In this document: piece after piece, positions 32,979 through 41,391 of the stretch
How positions within the stretch are numbered: position 1 is the first letter of the stretch
Layout of the letters: each line of letters starts with the position of its first letter
DNA from: Neolewinella persica DSM 23188
GTDB lineage: Bacteria > Bacteroidota > Bacteroidia > Chitinophagales > Saprospiraceae
Reading direction: 5' to 3'
Length of the DNA stretch: 64,000 nt
NCBI RefSeq assembly: GCF_000373105.1
Contig: NZ_KB890430.1
Span: 1 to 64,000, forward strand
The notes under the pieces: generated by a model
What the model was told of the DNA's origin: nothing
Databases searched by the model: none
The model's input: the letters and a program-made list of their open reading frames with translations, nothing else
Program-made: the position numbers and the translations under genes

Positions 32979-33488
32979 CTAATTTTGGTAACGGTCTCCA
33001 ATTGCCAATTTCATCCGTTGCCGGGCCAGGAAAATCCGACTTTTGACCGTGCCAATGGGAATGTTGAGATGTGCAGCAATTTCTTTATACTCATAGCCTC
33101 TGTAAAACATAAGAAACGGCACACTGTAGAGGTTGCCAATACCAGCCATCATCCGCTGAAGTTCTTTCATCCGCATATCGTGTTCTCCTTTATTTGGGAT
33201 AGCGTTTTTGCTTTCCAGCGCAAATGAGAAATCCTCAATGGGTTGGTTCACGTGCTTTCTACTCTTCATTTTACGGTACCGGTTGATGTACGTATTTCGC
33301 ATAATGGTAGACACCCAACTTTTGAAATTGGTGCCCATTGTAAATTTCTCCCGGTGGTGGTAGGCTCTAAGGCTGGTCTCCTGCATCAGGTCTTCCGCAT
33401 CGTGGCGATTGCGGGTCAGGCGAAGCGCAAAAGAGAAGAGTAAGTTTTCCAGTTTATTGATTTGATTGATGAATTCTTGGTTGGTCAT
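32979..33488 (-). CDS. ECF-type RNA polymerase sigma factor
   Basis: The 169-residue protein (ATG at 33488, MTNQEFINQINKLE) has sigma region 2 with LTRNRHDAEDLMQETSLRAY and FKSWVSTIMRNTYINRYRK, and region 4 with FLMFYRGYEYKEIAAHLNIP followed by GTVKSRIFLARQ. No anti-sigma factor is adjacent. This form is common in Bacteroidota as a stand-alone ECF sigma factor. The frame is open to 33551, but the extra residues lack sigma character. Confidence 0.9.
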   Translation of the reverse strand: MTNQEFINQINKLENLLFSFALRLTRNRHDAEDLMQETSLRAYHHREKFTMGTNFKSWVSTIMRNTYINRYRKMKSRKHVNQPIEDFSFALESKNAIPNKGEHDMRMKELQRMMAGIGNLYSVPFLMFYRGYEYKEIAAHLNIPIGTVKSRIFLARQRMKLAIGDRYQN

Positions 33489-33653
33489 GTAGCTGAAGTA
33501 GTCTCTTGAAAAATCTGTTACTATACACGTCAAATTACTAAACTTCATCAAAAATTATGCCAAATCGCAATCAACTGACTAGTAAATAGTTGCGCCTTCG
33601 CCTAAATTTCAATTTTGATTAAATAAAATTCATTAATTAAATAAAAACAAAAA

Positions 33654-33683
33654 ACCCGCTTGCCTTTTAATGGACAAGCGGGT
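33654..33683 (-). terminator. Intrinsic terminator after the DUF4920 gene
   Basis: ACCCGCTTG (33654-33662) pairs with CAAGCGGGT (33675-33683). On the minus strand it is followed by a T-rich run (complement of 33644-33653). It lies about 48 bp after the DUF4920 stop. Confidence 0.85.
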
Positions 33684-33730
33684 CTTTGGGCGGCTTTAAG
33701 TGTTCCGCCAATTCTCTTATAAGGGCAAGC

Positions 33731-34264
33731 TTACATCTTCTCCCCTAAAAGCTGAACGCCGTCGGCAAGGAACCGAAGTTCACGCTTAGGCTCGGTGATG
33801 GCGGCAATTTCTTCCTCAGACTTTCCGGCATCTTCTGCATAGTGACGCAGCTCGTCAACCGGAGTAATCTGGTAGTAAGCCATGCCGTGCATGATTACTT
33901 CCCGGCCGCTGATGTCCATTGGCATGAAAAATCCGTAGTCCTTGAATTTCACCATCATTTCATCATCGTCGCTTGCGGCGATGGTCATCCAGCATCCTTT
34001 GGCCTGGCACACTTCATTGACGGTACCACGCAGGGTAGTTTGCAGGGTGTCAACAATTAGCGACTCTTCGTAAGTAGTCAATAGTTTGTTGGCAGCCAAA
34101 ACCTCCGTCGGGGTAAACTCGGCACCGAAGGTGCCGGCTATTTCGGTAGTTTCGCTGGTTGGTGCTTCAGCGGTGGCTTCAACGGCCTGTTGTTCGCTGC
34201 CTGCGCAAGCCGACAGAATGAGACCGAAACAAGCAACGGTCAGGAAATTCAGAAAATTCTTCAT
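33731..34264 (-). CDS. DUF4920 domain lipoprotein
   Basis: From ATG 34264 the protein has 177 residues: lipoprotein signal (LILSAC, Cys20), an Ala/Thr/Glu-rich linker, then the DUF4920 domain with LRGTVNEVCQAKGCWMTIAAS, EMMVKFKDYGFFMPMDISGREVIMHG. The two Cys in VCQAKGC and the KGCWM core are family features, suggesting metal or redox binding. The domain is periplasmic and common in Bacteroidota. A possible upstream start at 34315 has no signal-peptide character. Confidence 0.88.
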   Translation of the reverse strand: MKNFLNFLTVACFGLILSACAGSEQQAVEATAEAPTSETTEIAGTFGAEFTPTEVLAANKLLTTYEESLIVDTLQTTLRGTVNEVCQAKGCWMTIAASDDDEMMVKFKDYGFFMPMDISGREVIMHGMAYYQITPVDELRHYAEDAGKSEEEIAAITEPKRELRFLADGVQLLGEKM

Positions 34265-34320
34265 TGGATAATTTATTGGGCCACAAAGATAAGAACAATG
34301 GCATATTACTACCAAGCAAC

Positions 34321-34710
34321 TTATTGGTAGCCGATCAGGTCCGTGATGTAAGCACCGCCGTACCCAAGGTCCTTAAGCTTTGTTTGCAAGGCTACTGCAT
34401 CTGCACGATTTGGGAAGCTTTCCCGGCTCTCAACGACCCAAAGCTGTTCACAGGGGCGGTACCGGGCAACCAAACTAGGATGAAAAGGATATTCTGCCGG
34501 ATCAGTGTAGCGGAGGATGGCTACCTGAATTTTGTACTCCTTAGTCGGTGTGGTGGTAAAACGTGGCAAAGGTGGAGGAGTGGAGCCTCCGGGGATGGTA
34601 ACTACACTACCGTAGGCAGTGGGGCCTTCATCACAGTAGGGCGGTTTTTCCGTCTGAGCAGCAAGCATCAGGGTGGTAAAAACAAATAAAGCGGTGAGCA
34701 AAAATTTCAT
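34321..34710 (-). CDS. Secreted SPOR-like protein
   Basis: The 129-residue protein has a Sec signal (FTTLMLAAQ, cleavage around residue 19), a Pro/Thr-rich linker and a C-terminal module KEYKIQVAILRYTDPAEYPF followed by LWVVESRESFPNRADAVALQ and KLKDLGYGGAYI. The pattern of an opening beta-strand, then a conserved R-x-A-x-x-L helix and closing strand is that of a SPOR domain, which binds denuded peptidoglycan. It lies 57 bp upstream of the DUF4920 gene on the same strand, so the two may be co-transcribed. Confidence 0.7.
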   Translation of the reverse strand: MKFLLTALFVFTTLMLAAQTEKPPYCDEGPTAYGSVVTIPGGSTPPPLPRFTTTPTKEYKIQVAILRYTDPAEYPFHPSLVARYRPCEQLWVVESRESFPNRADAVALQTKLKDLGYGGAYITDLIGYQ

Positions 34711-34857
34711 AAGATAAATGGTATCGTTGGTTTACGTCCTGACCATAACGCACGCAGGCCCTCTTGTTGTTCATTGGGCCGGTCAAGTACATAACAAATA
34801 TAAGACATATGATCTTTTATCAACGAATTGTTCTTTGGTTCTTAGGAAGTTAGGCGC

Positions 34858-35060
34858 GTTTAGGAACCAGGAGTCAGTACTCAGGGTTCAGAGGTCAGGC
34901 GTCACGCCTTAGTGTTTAGGAGTCTGATTTGTCCCCCCTTAACTCTTAGCACTGTAACCAATGATCGCTGAGCCTACAACCTACAGTTGAGTACTACCCC
35001 ATAAATACTGGTTCCTGAATACTGAACCATGAATACAGATATCTGAACACTGAACCCTGT
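34858..35060. repeat. Word-repeat block (GGTTCAG/CTGAACC) adjoining the metH stop codon
   Basis: On the left side AGTCAGTACTCAGGGTTCAG and AGGTCAGGC occur, on the right CTGAATACTGAACC, CTGAACACTGAACCC and ACCTGATC, allowing an imperfect hairpin across the block. It shares words with 12564-12692. Its right edge coincides with the TAA of metH. Confidence 0.65.
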
Positions 35061-38000
35061 TACCTGATCGCTGCAAGCCATCGTTCAGCAGTAGCCTTGT
35101 CCCAGCCTTTGCGGGCGGCGTAGTCTTCGGCCTGATCGTCGCGAAGGCCACGAACGGTAAAATATTTTGATTCCGGATGGCTAAAGTACCAGCCACTGAC
35201 GGAGCTGGCGGGGTACATGGCCATCCCGTCGGTCAGTTGCATACCCGTTGCTGCTTCGACGTCCAGCAGCTGCCACAGCTTTTCTTTTTCGGTATGCTCG
35301 GGGCAGGCCGGGTAGCCGGGAGCTGGGCGAATGCCCCGGTACTGTTCGGCGATCAACTGGTTGTTGGTGACGGATTCCTCTGGGGCATAGCCCCAGAACT
35401 CCATCCGTACCCGCTGGTGCATCCGTTCGGCGAAGGCTTCGGCAAGGCGGTCGGCCAGAGCCTTAAGCATGATGGCGTTGTAGTCGTCTCCAGCGTCTTC
35501 GAAGCGTTTGATGTGTGGCTCGATGCCGATGCCGGCCGTCACGGCAAACCCGCCGAGATAATCCTGATGAGGCGCGGCCGCCGGTGCAATGAAATCAGTA
35601 AGGGCAAGGTTGGGTAAACCCTTCGCTCGTTTGCTTTGCTGGCGCAAGTGGTAAAGGGGTAAGGGAGTAAGGGGGGAAAGGGAAGAAGGGTCGTCTGCCT
35701 CCTTTTTCCCTTGCTCCTTTTTACCCGTAATCTGCACCTGCGGCCCCGCCACCTCCAAAGGAAGCTGCGAAGCTAAATCTGCATACACCAGAATAGCATC
35801 TTTTTCTACGACCGCATTCGCGGGCCAGAAGCCAATGACGCCTTTTGCCTGGAGCCACTTCTCTTTAACTACCTGATCAAGCAAAGTTTTTGCTTCCTCG
35901 AACACCTTCGACGCTTCCTCTCCCACAACGTGGTCGGTTAGAATATTGGGAAACTTGCCGGCGAGCCCCCAACTGCTGAAGAATGGGGTCCAGTCGATGT
36001 AATCCACCAATTCCGCCAGGTCGTAATCTTCAAAGACTTTGGAACCGGTGAACGTGGGAGCCGGCGGCACGTAGTTGTCCCAATCCAGCTTCAAACCGTT
36101 CTCCCGCGCCTTAGCGATCGGCAGGAAGGCCTTCTCCGACTTTTGCCGGGCCCGGTGAACCCGGACGCGCTCGTATTCTGCCGTGATGCCTTCCCGATAA
36201 GCCCGGCGATCTTCCGGTTCTCCGTCCAGCAAACTACCCGCAACGGTTACTGCCCGGCTCGCGTCAAGTACGTGGATGGTAGCACCAGAGTAGGCCGGTT
36301 CCACCTTCAATGCCGTGTGCGTTTTACTTGTGGTGGCACCACCGATGAGCAGTGGCGTTTTCATGCCACGGCGTTCCATTTCTGTAGCCACATTCACCAT
36401 CTCGTCCAGCGAGGGAGTGATCAAACCCGACAAGCCGATGATGTCGGCCCCTACCCGCTCCGCCTCATCGAGGATCTTATTGACCGGCACCATTACCCCC
36501 AGATCGATGATCTCGTAGTTGTTGCAAGCCAGCACAACACCGACAATGTTCTTGCCAATGTCGTGAACGTCACCTTTTACGGTGGCCAGGAGGATGGTGC
36601 CTTTGTATTGTCGGGTGGTGTGCTCGGGTGCCTCTGCTCGTGGCGCCTCTCCCCCGGCCCCTCTCCCCCGGAGAGGGGGGACGGCTCTGCTCGCTTCGCT
36701 CGTAGAGTCCTCGATGTAGACTTCTCGGGGAAAGGAATAGGGACGATCCTTGCGGTTATCTAACACGGATTTGATCCTACCAGCAACCGCTAGCGGATCG
36801 TTTAATACTTCATCGTTGGTGAAACGTAGCACTTCGTAGCCTACACGAGCGAACTTTGCATCACGCTCTGCATCCGTCCACATCATATTCGGGGCATTGT
36901 GGTAGGCTCCGTCTATTTCTACGACAACAGATTTAGCAGGAAACAAAAAGTCGACAATGGCATAGCCCATAGGCTTTTGTCGATAGACTTTATGACCGAG
37001 CTTATTAGCTCGCACTAAACCCCACAGCTTTTCTTCCGCCTTCGTGGGCGTTTTCCTCATTTCCTTAGCGTACGACAGGATAATCTTTTCGTGTCCCGGA
37101 GCTACTTGCCAGTAAACATCAGTTATTTCAGTTCCGCCTCCAACGCCTGCCTCGCCTCCTCTCTCCCGGGGAGAGGGGTCGGGGGAGAGGCGACGGGCAG
37201 CAGCTAATATCTCCGCCTTCTCCGCCTCAATAAACGGGTTCAGATAAGCCACCGCCTGCTTCATCACCCGGGCGGATTTCACCACCTGAGGCAAAAACAT
37301 CTTCCCGGAGCCAAAGAGATCGCCCACTACGTTCATGCCGTCCATCAGGGGACCTTCAATGACGTGGAGTGGACGCGGGTACTTAAGGCGGGCTTCTTCC
37401 GTATCCTCTACGATGAACTCCGTGATGCCGCGCACCAGGCTGTGCTGAAGGCGCTGTTCGACGGTGCTCTCCCGCCAAACGAGATCCTTGACGACCGATC
37501 GGCCGCCAACGTTCTTCAGGCTTTCTGCGAGGTCCGTTAGTCGCTCTGTAGCATCGGGCCGACGGTTCAGTATCACGTCTTCGACGTGCACGAGCAGTTC
37601 TTCCGGGATGTCCTGGTAGACCTCGATCATGCCGGCGTTGACGATGCCCATGTCCATCCCCGCGGCAATGGCGTGGTAGAGGAAGGCGGAGTGCATGGCC
37701 TCGCGCACTACGTTGTTTCCCCGGAAGCTGAAGCTTACGTTGGAGACACCGCCGCTGATCTTGGCACCGGGGCAAAGCGCTTTGATCCGTCGGGTAGCTT
37801 CGATGAAATCGACGCCGTAATTATTGTGCTCGTCGATGCCCGTTGCAATCGCAAAGATGTTGGGATCGAAGATGATGTCCTGGGGCTTAAAGTTGGCTTG
37901 CTCCACCAACAGCTTGTAGGCCCGGGCACAGATCTCGACTTTCCGATCCTCAGTATCTGCCTGGCCGGTTTCATCGAATGCCATGACGATGGCGGCGGCA

Positions 38001-39424
38001 CCGTAGGCCTTGACCAACCTGGCCTGCCGGAGAAACTCCGCTTCGCCCTCCTTCATGGAAATGGAGTTAACGATGCACTTGCCCTGCACACACTGCAGGC
38101 CTGCTTCGATGACCTCCCATTTGGAGGAATCGATCATGACCGGCAGCTTGGCGATGTCCGGCTCCGCCATCAGGAGGTTAAGGAAGGTAACCATGGCCTC
38201 TTTGGAATCGAGCAGGCCCTCGTCCATATTAACGTCGATAACCTGAGCACCGCCTTCCACCTGGTGAAGGGCTACCGCCAGGGCTTCGTCGTAGTCGCCG
38301 TTCATGATCAGACGACTGAATTTTCTGGAGCCAGTTACGTTGGTCCGTTCCCCAACGTTGACGAAGTTGGTTTCCGGACGGAGTACGAGTGGTTCCAGGC
38401 CGGCGTAAGTAGAGTATTGCGGCAGCTTGGGGATGGTTCTGGTTTTCAAACCATCTACGGCTTTGGCCATTGCGGCGATGTGGGCCGGCGTGGTGCCGCA
38501 GCAACCACCGATGAGGTTGACGAAACCGCTGGCGGCGAAGTCACGGATGTACTGCTGCATCTCCTCCGCATCCTGGTCGTACTCGCCCATTTCGTTGGGC
38601 AGGCCGGCATTGGGATAGGCGTGGACGTTGCATTCGGCTACCTTGGCGAGGGCGGCGAGGTGAGTGCGCATCTCCTGAGCGCCGAGCGCGCAGTTGAGGC
38701 CAACGCAAATCGGATCGGCGTGGGCAATGCTGTAGTAAAAGGCTTCTACTGTCTGGCCGGAAAGAGTACGGCCGGAGGCATCGGTGATCGTGCCGGAGAT
38801 CATGACCGGGAGTTCCCGGTCCAGCTGTTGCCGTACGCGTTCGAGGGCGAAGAGGGCGGCTTTGGCGTTAAGGGTGTCGAAGATGGTTTCGATGAGGATC
38901 AGGTCGGCACCACCATCGGCCAGGCCTTTAATCTGCGTTTCGTAAGCATCGGCCAATTGCGCAAAGGTGATGGCCCGGAAGCCGGGGTCATTCACGTCGG
39001 GGCTAATGCTGAGGGTCCGGTTGGTGGGGCCAACGGCCCCGGCTACGAAGCGGGGTTTTGCCGGGTTCTTAGCGGTGTAAGCATCAGCTGCTGTGCGGGC
39101 GACGCGGGCGGCGGCCACGTTCATCTCATAAACAATGTGTTCGGTACCATAATCTTCCTGGGCAATGGTGGTGCCGGAAAAAGTATTCGTTTCGATCACG
39201 TCCGCCCCAGCCTCCAGGTACATCTCGTGGATTTCCCGGATGACGTCCGGGCGGGTCAGCACCAATAGATCGTGGTTCCCTTTCAGGTCGCTGGGGTGAT
39301 CTTCAAAGTAGCCGGTGCGGTAGTCCTGCTCCGTCAATCCGTACCCCTGAATAAGGGAGCCCATGGCCCCGTCGAGTACAAGGATACGTTGCTGGAAAAT
39401 ATGGCGAAGAGATGTAGTTGACAT
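35060..39424 (-). CDS. metH: Cobalamin-dependent methionine synthase with in-frame insertions
   Basis: MetH transfers a methyl group from methyltetrahydrofolate to homocysteine via cobalamin. The 1454-residue product is about 220 residues longer than usual. Domains in order: homocysteine domain with zinc Cys in [11 protein letters not shown] and [14 protein letters not shown]; pterin-binding domain ([16 protein letters not shown]); cap domain ending [17 protein letters not shown]; an inserted DUF559 endonuclease domain (745-927); the Rossmann domain with cobalamin ligand His in [14 protein letters not shown]; activation domain ([25 protein letters not shown]). A second insertion lies around 1225-1285. 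Without both, length fits the family. All reaction-domain motifs remain intact, so the protein may still be active. Start chosen at 39424 because the promoter element lies at 39446-39453. Confidence 0.95.
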   Translation of the reverse strand: MSTTSLRHIFQQRILVLDGAMGSLIQGYGLTEQDYRTGYFEDHPSDLKGNHDLLVLTRPDVIREIHEMYLEAGADVIETNTFSGTTIAQEDYGTEHIVYEMNVAAARVARTAADAYTAKNPAKPRFVAGAVGPTNRTLSISPDVNDPGFRAITFAQLADAYETQIKGLADGGADLILIETIFDTLNAKAALFALERVRQQLDRELPVMISGTITDASGRTLSGQTVEAFYYSIAHADPICVGLNCALGAQEMRTHLAALAKVAECNVHAYPNAGLPNEMGEYDQDAEEMQQYIRDFAASGFVNLIGGCCGTTPAHIAAMAKAVDGLKTRTIPKLPQYSTYAGLEPLVLRPETNFVNVGERTNVTGSRKFSRLIMNGDYDEALAVALHQVEGGAQVIDVNMDEGLLDSKEAMVTFLNLLMAEPDIAKLPVMIDSSKWEVIEAGLQCVQGKCIVNSISMKEGEAEFLRQARLVKAYGAAAIVMAFDETGQADTEDRKVEICARAYKLLVEQANFKPQDIIFDPNIFAIATGIDEHNNYGVDFIEATRRIKALCPGAKISGGVSNVSFSFRGNNVVREAMHSAFLYHAIAAGMDMGIVNAGMIEVYQDIPEELLVHVEDVILNRRPDATERLTDLAESLKNVGGRSVVKDLVWRESTVEQRLQHSLVRGITEFIVEDTEEARLKYPRPLHVIEGPLMDGMNVVGDLFGSGKMFLPQVVKSARVMKQAVAYLNPFIEAEKAEILAAARRLSPDPSPRERGGEAGVGGGTEITDVYWQVAPGHEKIILSYAKEMRKTPTKAEEKLWGLVRANKLGHKVYRQKPMGYAIVDFLFPAKSVVVEIDGAYHNAPNMMWTDAERDAKFARVGYEVLRFTNDEVLNDPLAVAGRIKSVLDNRKDRPYSFPREVYIEDSTSEASRAVPPLRGRGAGGEAPRAEAPEHTTRQYKGTILLATVKGDVHDIGKNIVGVVLACNNYEIIDLGVMVPVNKILDEAERVGADIIGLSGLITPSLDEMVNVATEMERRGMKTPLLIGGATTSKTHTALKVEPAYSGATIHVLDASRAVTVAGSLLDGEPEDRRAYREGITAEYERVRVHRARQKSEKAFLPIAKARENGLKLDWDNYVPPAPTFTGSKVFEDYDLAELVDYIDWTPFFSSWGLAGKFPNILTDHVVGEEASKVFEEAKTLLDQVVKEKWLQAKGVIGFWPANAVVEKDAILVYADLASQLPLEVAGPQVQITGKKEQGKKEADDPSSLSPLTPLPLYHLRQQSKRAKGLPNLALTDFIAPAAAPHQDYLGGFAVTAGIGIEPHIKRFEDAGDDYNAIMLKALADRLAEAFAERMHQRVRMEFWGYAPEESVTNNQLIAEQYRGIRPAPGYPACPEHTEKEKLWQLLDVEAATGMQLTDGMAMYPASSVSGWYFSHPESKYFTVRGLRDDQAEDYAARKGWDKATAERWLAAIR
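35571..35750 (-). mobile_element. GCGGCCGC dispersed element ends inside metH (180 bp between ends)
   Basis: On the minus strand GGCGGGGCCGCAGGTGCA starts at 35750 and TGCACCGGCGGCCGCGCC ends at 35571. The first ~90 bp are foreign-looking (purine-rich then pyrimidine-rich, encoding [19 protein letters not shown] and a Ser/Pro/Leu run). The remainder encodes the conserved [19 protein letters not shown] of MetH before the second end, which encodes the Ala-rich APAAAP. The native segment therefore lies between the two ends. The reading frame is kept. Confidence 0.75.
36644..37192 (-). mobile_element. DUF559/VSR-like endonuclease cassette with terminal inverted repeats, inserted in frame in metH
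   Basis: The cassette starts (minus strand, 37192) CGCCTCTCCCCCGACCCCTC and its other end, read inward from 36644, is CGCCTCTCCCCCGGCCCCTC: inverted repeats of about 27 bp. Length is 549 bp, exactly 183 codons, starting and ending on metH codon borders. It encodes a DUF559 domain: [65 protein letters not shown]. The Asp of VDF and Glu/Asp of VEIDG match the PD-(D/E)XK-like VSR fold. No target-site duplication or intein splice motifs seen. Confidence 0.88.
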
Positions 39425-39445
39425 AGACTTTGCTTTAAAGGGACG

Positions 39446-39453
39446 CAAAGATA
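39446..39453 (-). promoter_or_regulatory. -7 element TATCTTTG before metH
   Basis: Complement of CAAAGATA at 39446-39453, a full match to TAnnTTTG, 22 bp upstream of the ATG at 39424. It decides the start, since an alternative upstream start at 39448 would lie inside the promoter. No cobalamin or SAM riboswitch is recognisable in the 39454-39590 stretch. Confidence 0.6.
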
Positions 39454-39593
39454 AGACGGGAGGCTCACTGGCACTGCCTCGTTACTTCTAAATGTCGGGA
39501 TTGGATTGATTGGAATGCCGATGGCTGGAGGTGAATTTTCAAGAGACGCTACGGGTAAAACATTTTAGCACCACGTCGCCCCTCAAAAACCTA

Positions 39594-39621
39594 TTTGTTT
39601 TATACTAAATAGTTATATTTG
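39594..39621 (+). promoter_or_regulatory. Putative promoter of the DUF1800-DUF1501 pair
   Basis: TTTG at 39594-39597 and TATATTTG at 39614-39621, spacing 16 bp, shorter than the usual 19. It lies about 85 bp before the start of the DUF1800 gene. Confidence 0.5.
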
Positions 39622-39706
39622 TTTTGAACTTTGCCCATTTAGTACTGACATTTCCTTTTACTTGTAGGTTTCTCAGTATACAGTTTCTCATAGAATAACC
39701 AACTCG

Positions 39707-41365
39707 GTGGGCACGCTTCTACCGGCCATACTTATTTCCTTTATGCTTACTTCTGAAATGTTTCAGGCGCTGGTTTCGTCTGCGTCCATCGCACCCTACA
39801 CTGGCCCCTGGACGGCAATAGAGGCAGGTCACCTTCTCCGCCGCACCACTTTTTCTCCATTAAAGACTGAAATTGATGAAGCCGTAAATTTAGGCCTGGA
39901 AGAGACCATTACGACCTTGCTAACGTTGGGCCCTCCACCCTCCCCCCCTCTGTATTACGACTATGATGCTCACCCCGATCTTAGCATCGGTGAAACCTGG
40001 GTTGACCATCATACCAATCCGAATGACGCCAATAATGACGGTAACGCCCGCCGCCGCAGCCTGGATGCCTGGTGGATGCTCACCAGCGCCGATACCGGGA
40101 TTAACATTCGGGAAAAGATGTGCTTTTTCTGGCACAATCATTTCGGAATGGGGGGCAATAACGATGCTCGTGGCATTTATCAATTCCTGGCTAAATATCA
40201 ACAGTTCGCCATAGGCAACTTTCGGGACCTCGTCAAGGAAATCACCATCGACCCAATGATGCTCCGGTTTCTTAACGGCCATACCAGTACGGCAGCGAAC
40301 CCAAATGAGAACTTTGCCCGGGAGATACTCGAACTCTTCACCATAGGAAAAGGACCACAGACAGGTACGGACTACACCAATTATACGGAACTGGATGTGG
40401 TCGAACTGGCCAAAGCCTTTACTGGTTGGCGATCACGGTACATTGGTACTAAGGTTCCAGGGCAAGCACCAGAAAGCTATTTCACGGAGAATCGGCACGA
40501 TACATCCACTAAAACACTTAGCCACCGATTCAACTTCGCAGAAATACCGAATGCAGGAATTGACGAGTACAAAAACGTTGTAGACCTCATCTTTCAACAA
40601 GATGAGGTATCCCGTTTCATCTGTCGAAAACTATATCGCTACTTCGTTTACTATAAAATTGACGAAAGTGTAGAATCCGGGATCATTGAACCTATGGCTC
40701 AGACCTTGCGCAACAACGACTATACTATCGGTCCTGCGTTGGTCCAGTTACTGAGCAGTGAGCATTTCTATGATCGCGCTATTGTGGGCGATGTCATAAA
40801 GTCGCCACTTGATTTCGTCCACAGTATCTTCAAAGCAGCCGATTTCTATGACCAGGGGAACCTCATCGACGACTACGAAGCTGGCAGGCGGGCCTTTATT
40901 CAAGTTAGAAACATGGGGATGGATCTACGTCAACCCCCAAGCGTCGCCGGATGGACCTCCTACTACCAGGAGCCAAGCTATTTCCGGCTGTGGCTAAATA
41001 CGGCTACCCTGAAGACCCGCACGGACCTGGTGGTTATTGCGCTCAGGCGAAACGGCTTTTCGTGGAATGGCGACGCCCACCCCTTTAACTGGCTAGGCGC
41101 CCTTACTCGTTACGATAACCCCGGTGAACCGAATGGGATGATTGCCCAAATGACGGCGGAGTTACTTCCCCAGCCCCTCGTTCCAGAGCAAATTGCTGCA
41201 CTTAAAGAGCTATTGCTGCCCGGGCTCCAGGATTTTGTATGGTCAGGCGAATATGCAAACCACCTTGCCAACCCCAACGATGATAATCTGCGGGCTTCCG
41301 TAGAGAACAGACTAAAAGAAATGGTTTCCGGCTTGCTTCAGCTGGCCGAGTTCCAGGTCCACTAA
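39707..41365 (+). CDS. DUF1800 domain secreted protein
   Basis: The 552-residue protein matches DUF1800: RRTTFSPLKTEIDEAVNLG at the start of the domain, MCFFWHNHFGM, MMLRFLNGHTSTAANPNENFAREILELFTIG and DLRQPPSVAGW. DUF1800 and DUF1501 proteins almost always occur as neighbours; their function is unknown, with suspected roles in export of large secreted proteins or polysaccharide. The start is uncertain: GTG at 39707 gives a short hydrophobic head (LLPAILISFML), ATG at 39743 is an alternative. The gene is followed 26 bp later by its DUF1501 partner. Confidence 0.88.
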   Translation: MGTLLPAILISFMLTSEMFQALVSSASIAPYTGPWTAIEAGHLLRRTTFSPLKTEIDEAVNLGLEETITTLLTLGPPPSPPLYYDYDAHPDLSIGETWVDHHTNPNDANNDGNARRRSLDAWWMLTSADTGINIREKMCFFWHNHFGMGGNNDARGIYQFLAKYQQFAIGNFRDLVKEITIDPMMLRFLNGHTSTAANPNENFAREILELFTIGKGPQTGTDYTNYTELDVVELAKAFTGWRSRYIGTKVPGQAPESYFTENRHDTSTKTLSHRFNFAEIPNAGIDEYKNVVDLIFQQDEVSRFICRKLYRYFVYYKIDESVESGIIEPMAQTLRNNDYTIGPALVQLLSSEHFYDRAIVGDVIKSPLDFVHSIFKAADFYDQGNLIDDYEAGRRAFIQVRNMGMDLRQPPSVAGWTSYYQEPSYFRLWLNTATLKTRTDLVVIALRRNGFSWNGDAHPFNWLGALTRYDNPGEPNGMIAQMTAELLPQPLVPEQIAALKELLLPGLQDFVWSGEYANHLANPNDDNLRASVENRLKEMVSGLLQLAEFQVH

Positions 41366-41391
41366 TTGAGTTCACCTCTTAAAAAATTGTC

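Noticed and set aside
36644-37192. Intein in metH
   Set aside because: The insert begins Arg-Leu-Ser and ends Glu-Ala before Pro; there is no N-terminal Cys/Ser nor C-terminal His-Asn, and the nuclease type is VSR-like, not LAGLIDADG.
37586-39268. A 560-codon open frame on the + strand
   Set aside because: It lies antisense to the conserved homocysteine and pterin domains of metH and has no family features; GC-rich codons keep the frame open.
39454-39590. Cobalamin or SAM riboswitch upstream of metH
   Set aside because: No B12-box-like or SAM-box-like conserved core could be recognised, and the promoter element lies only 22 bp before the start codon.
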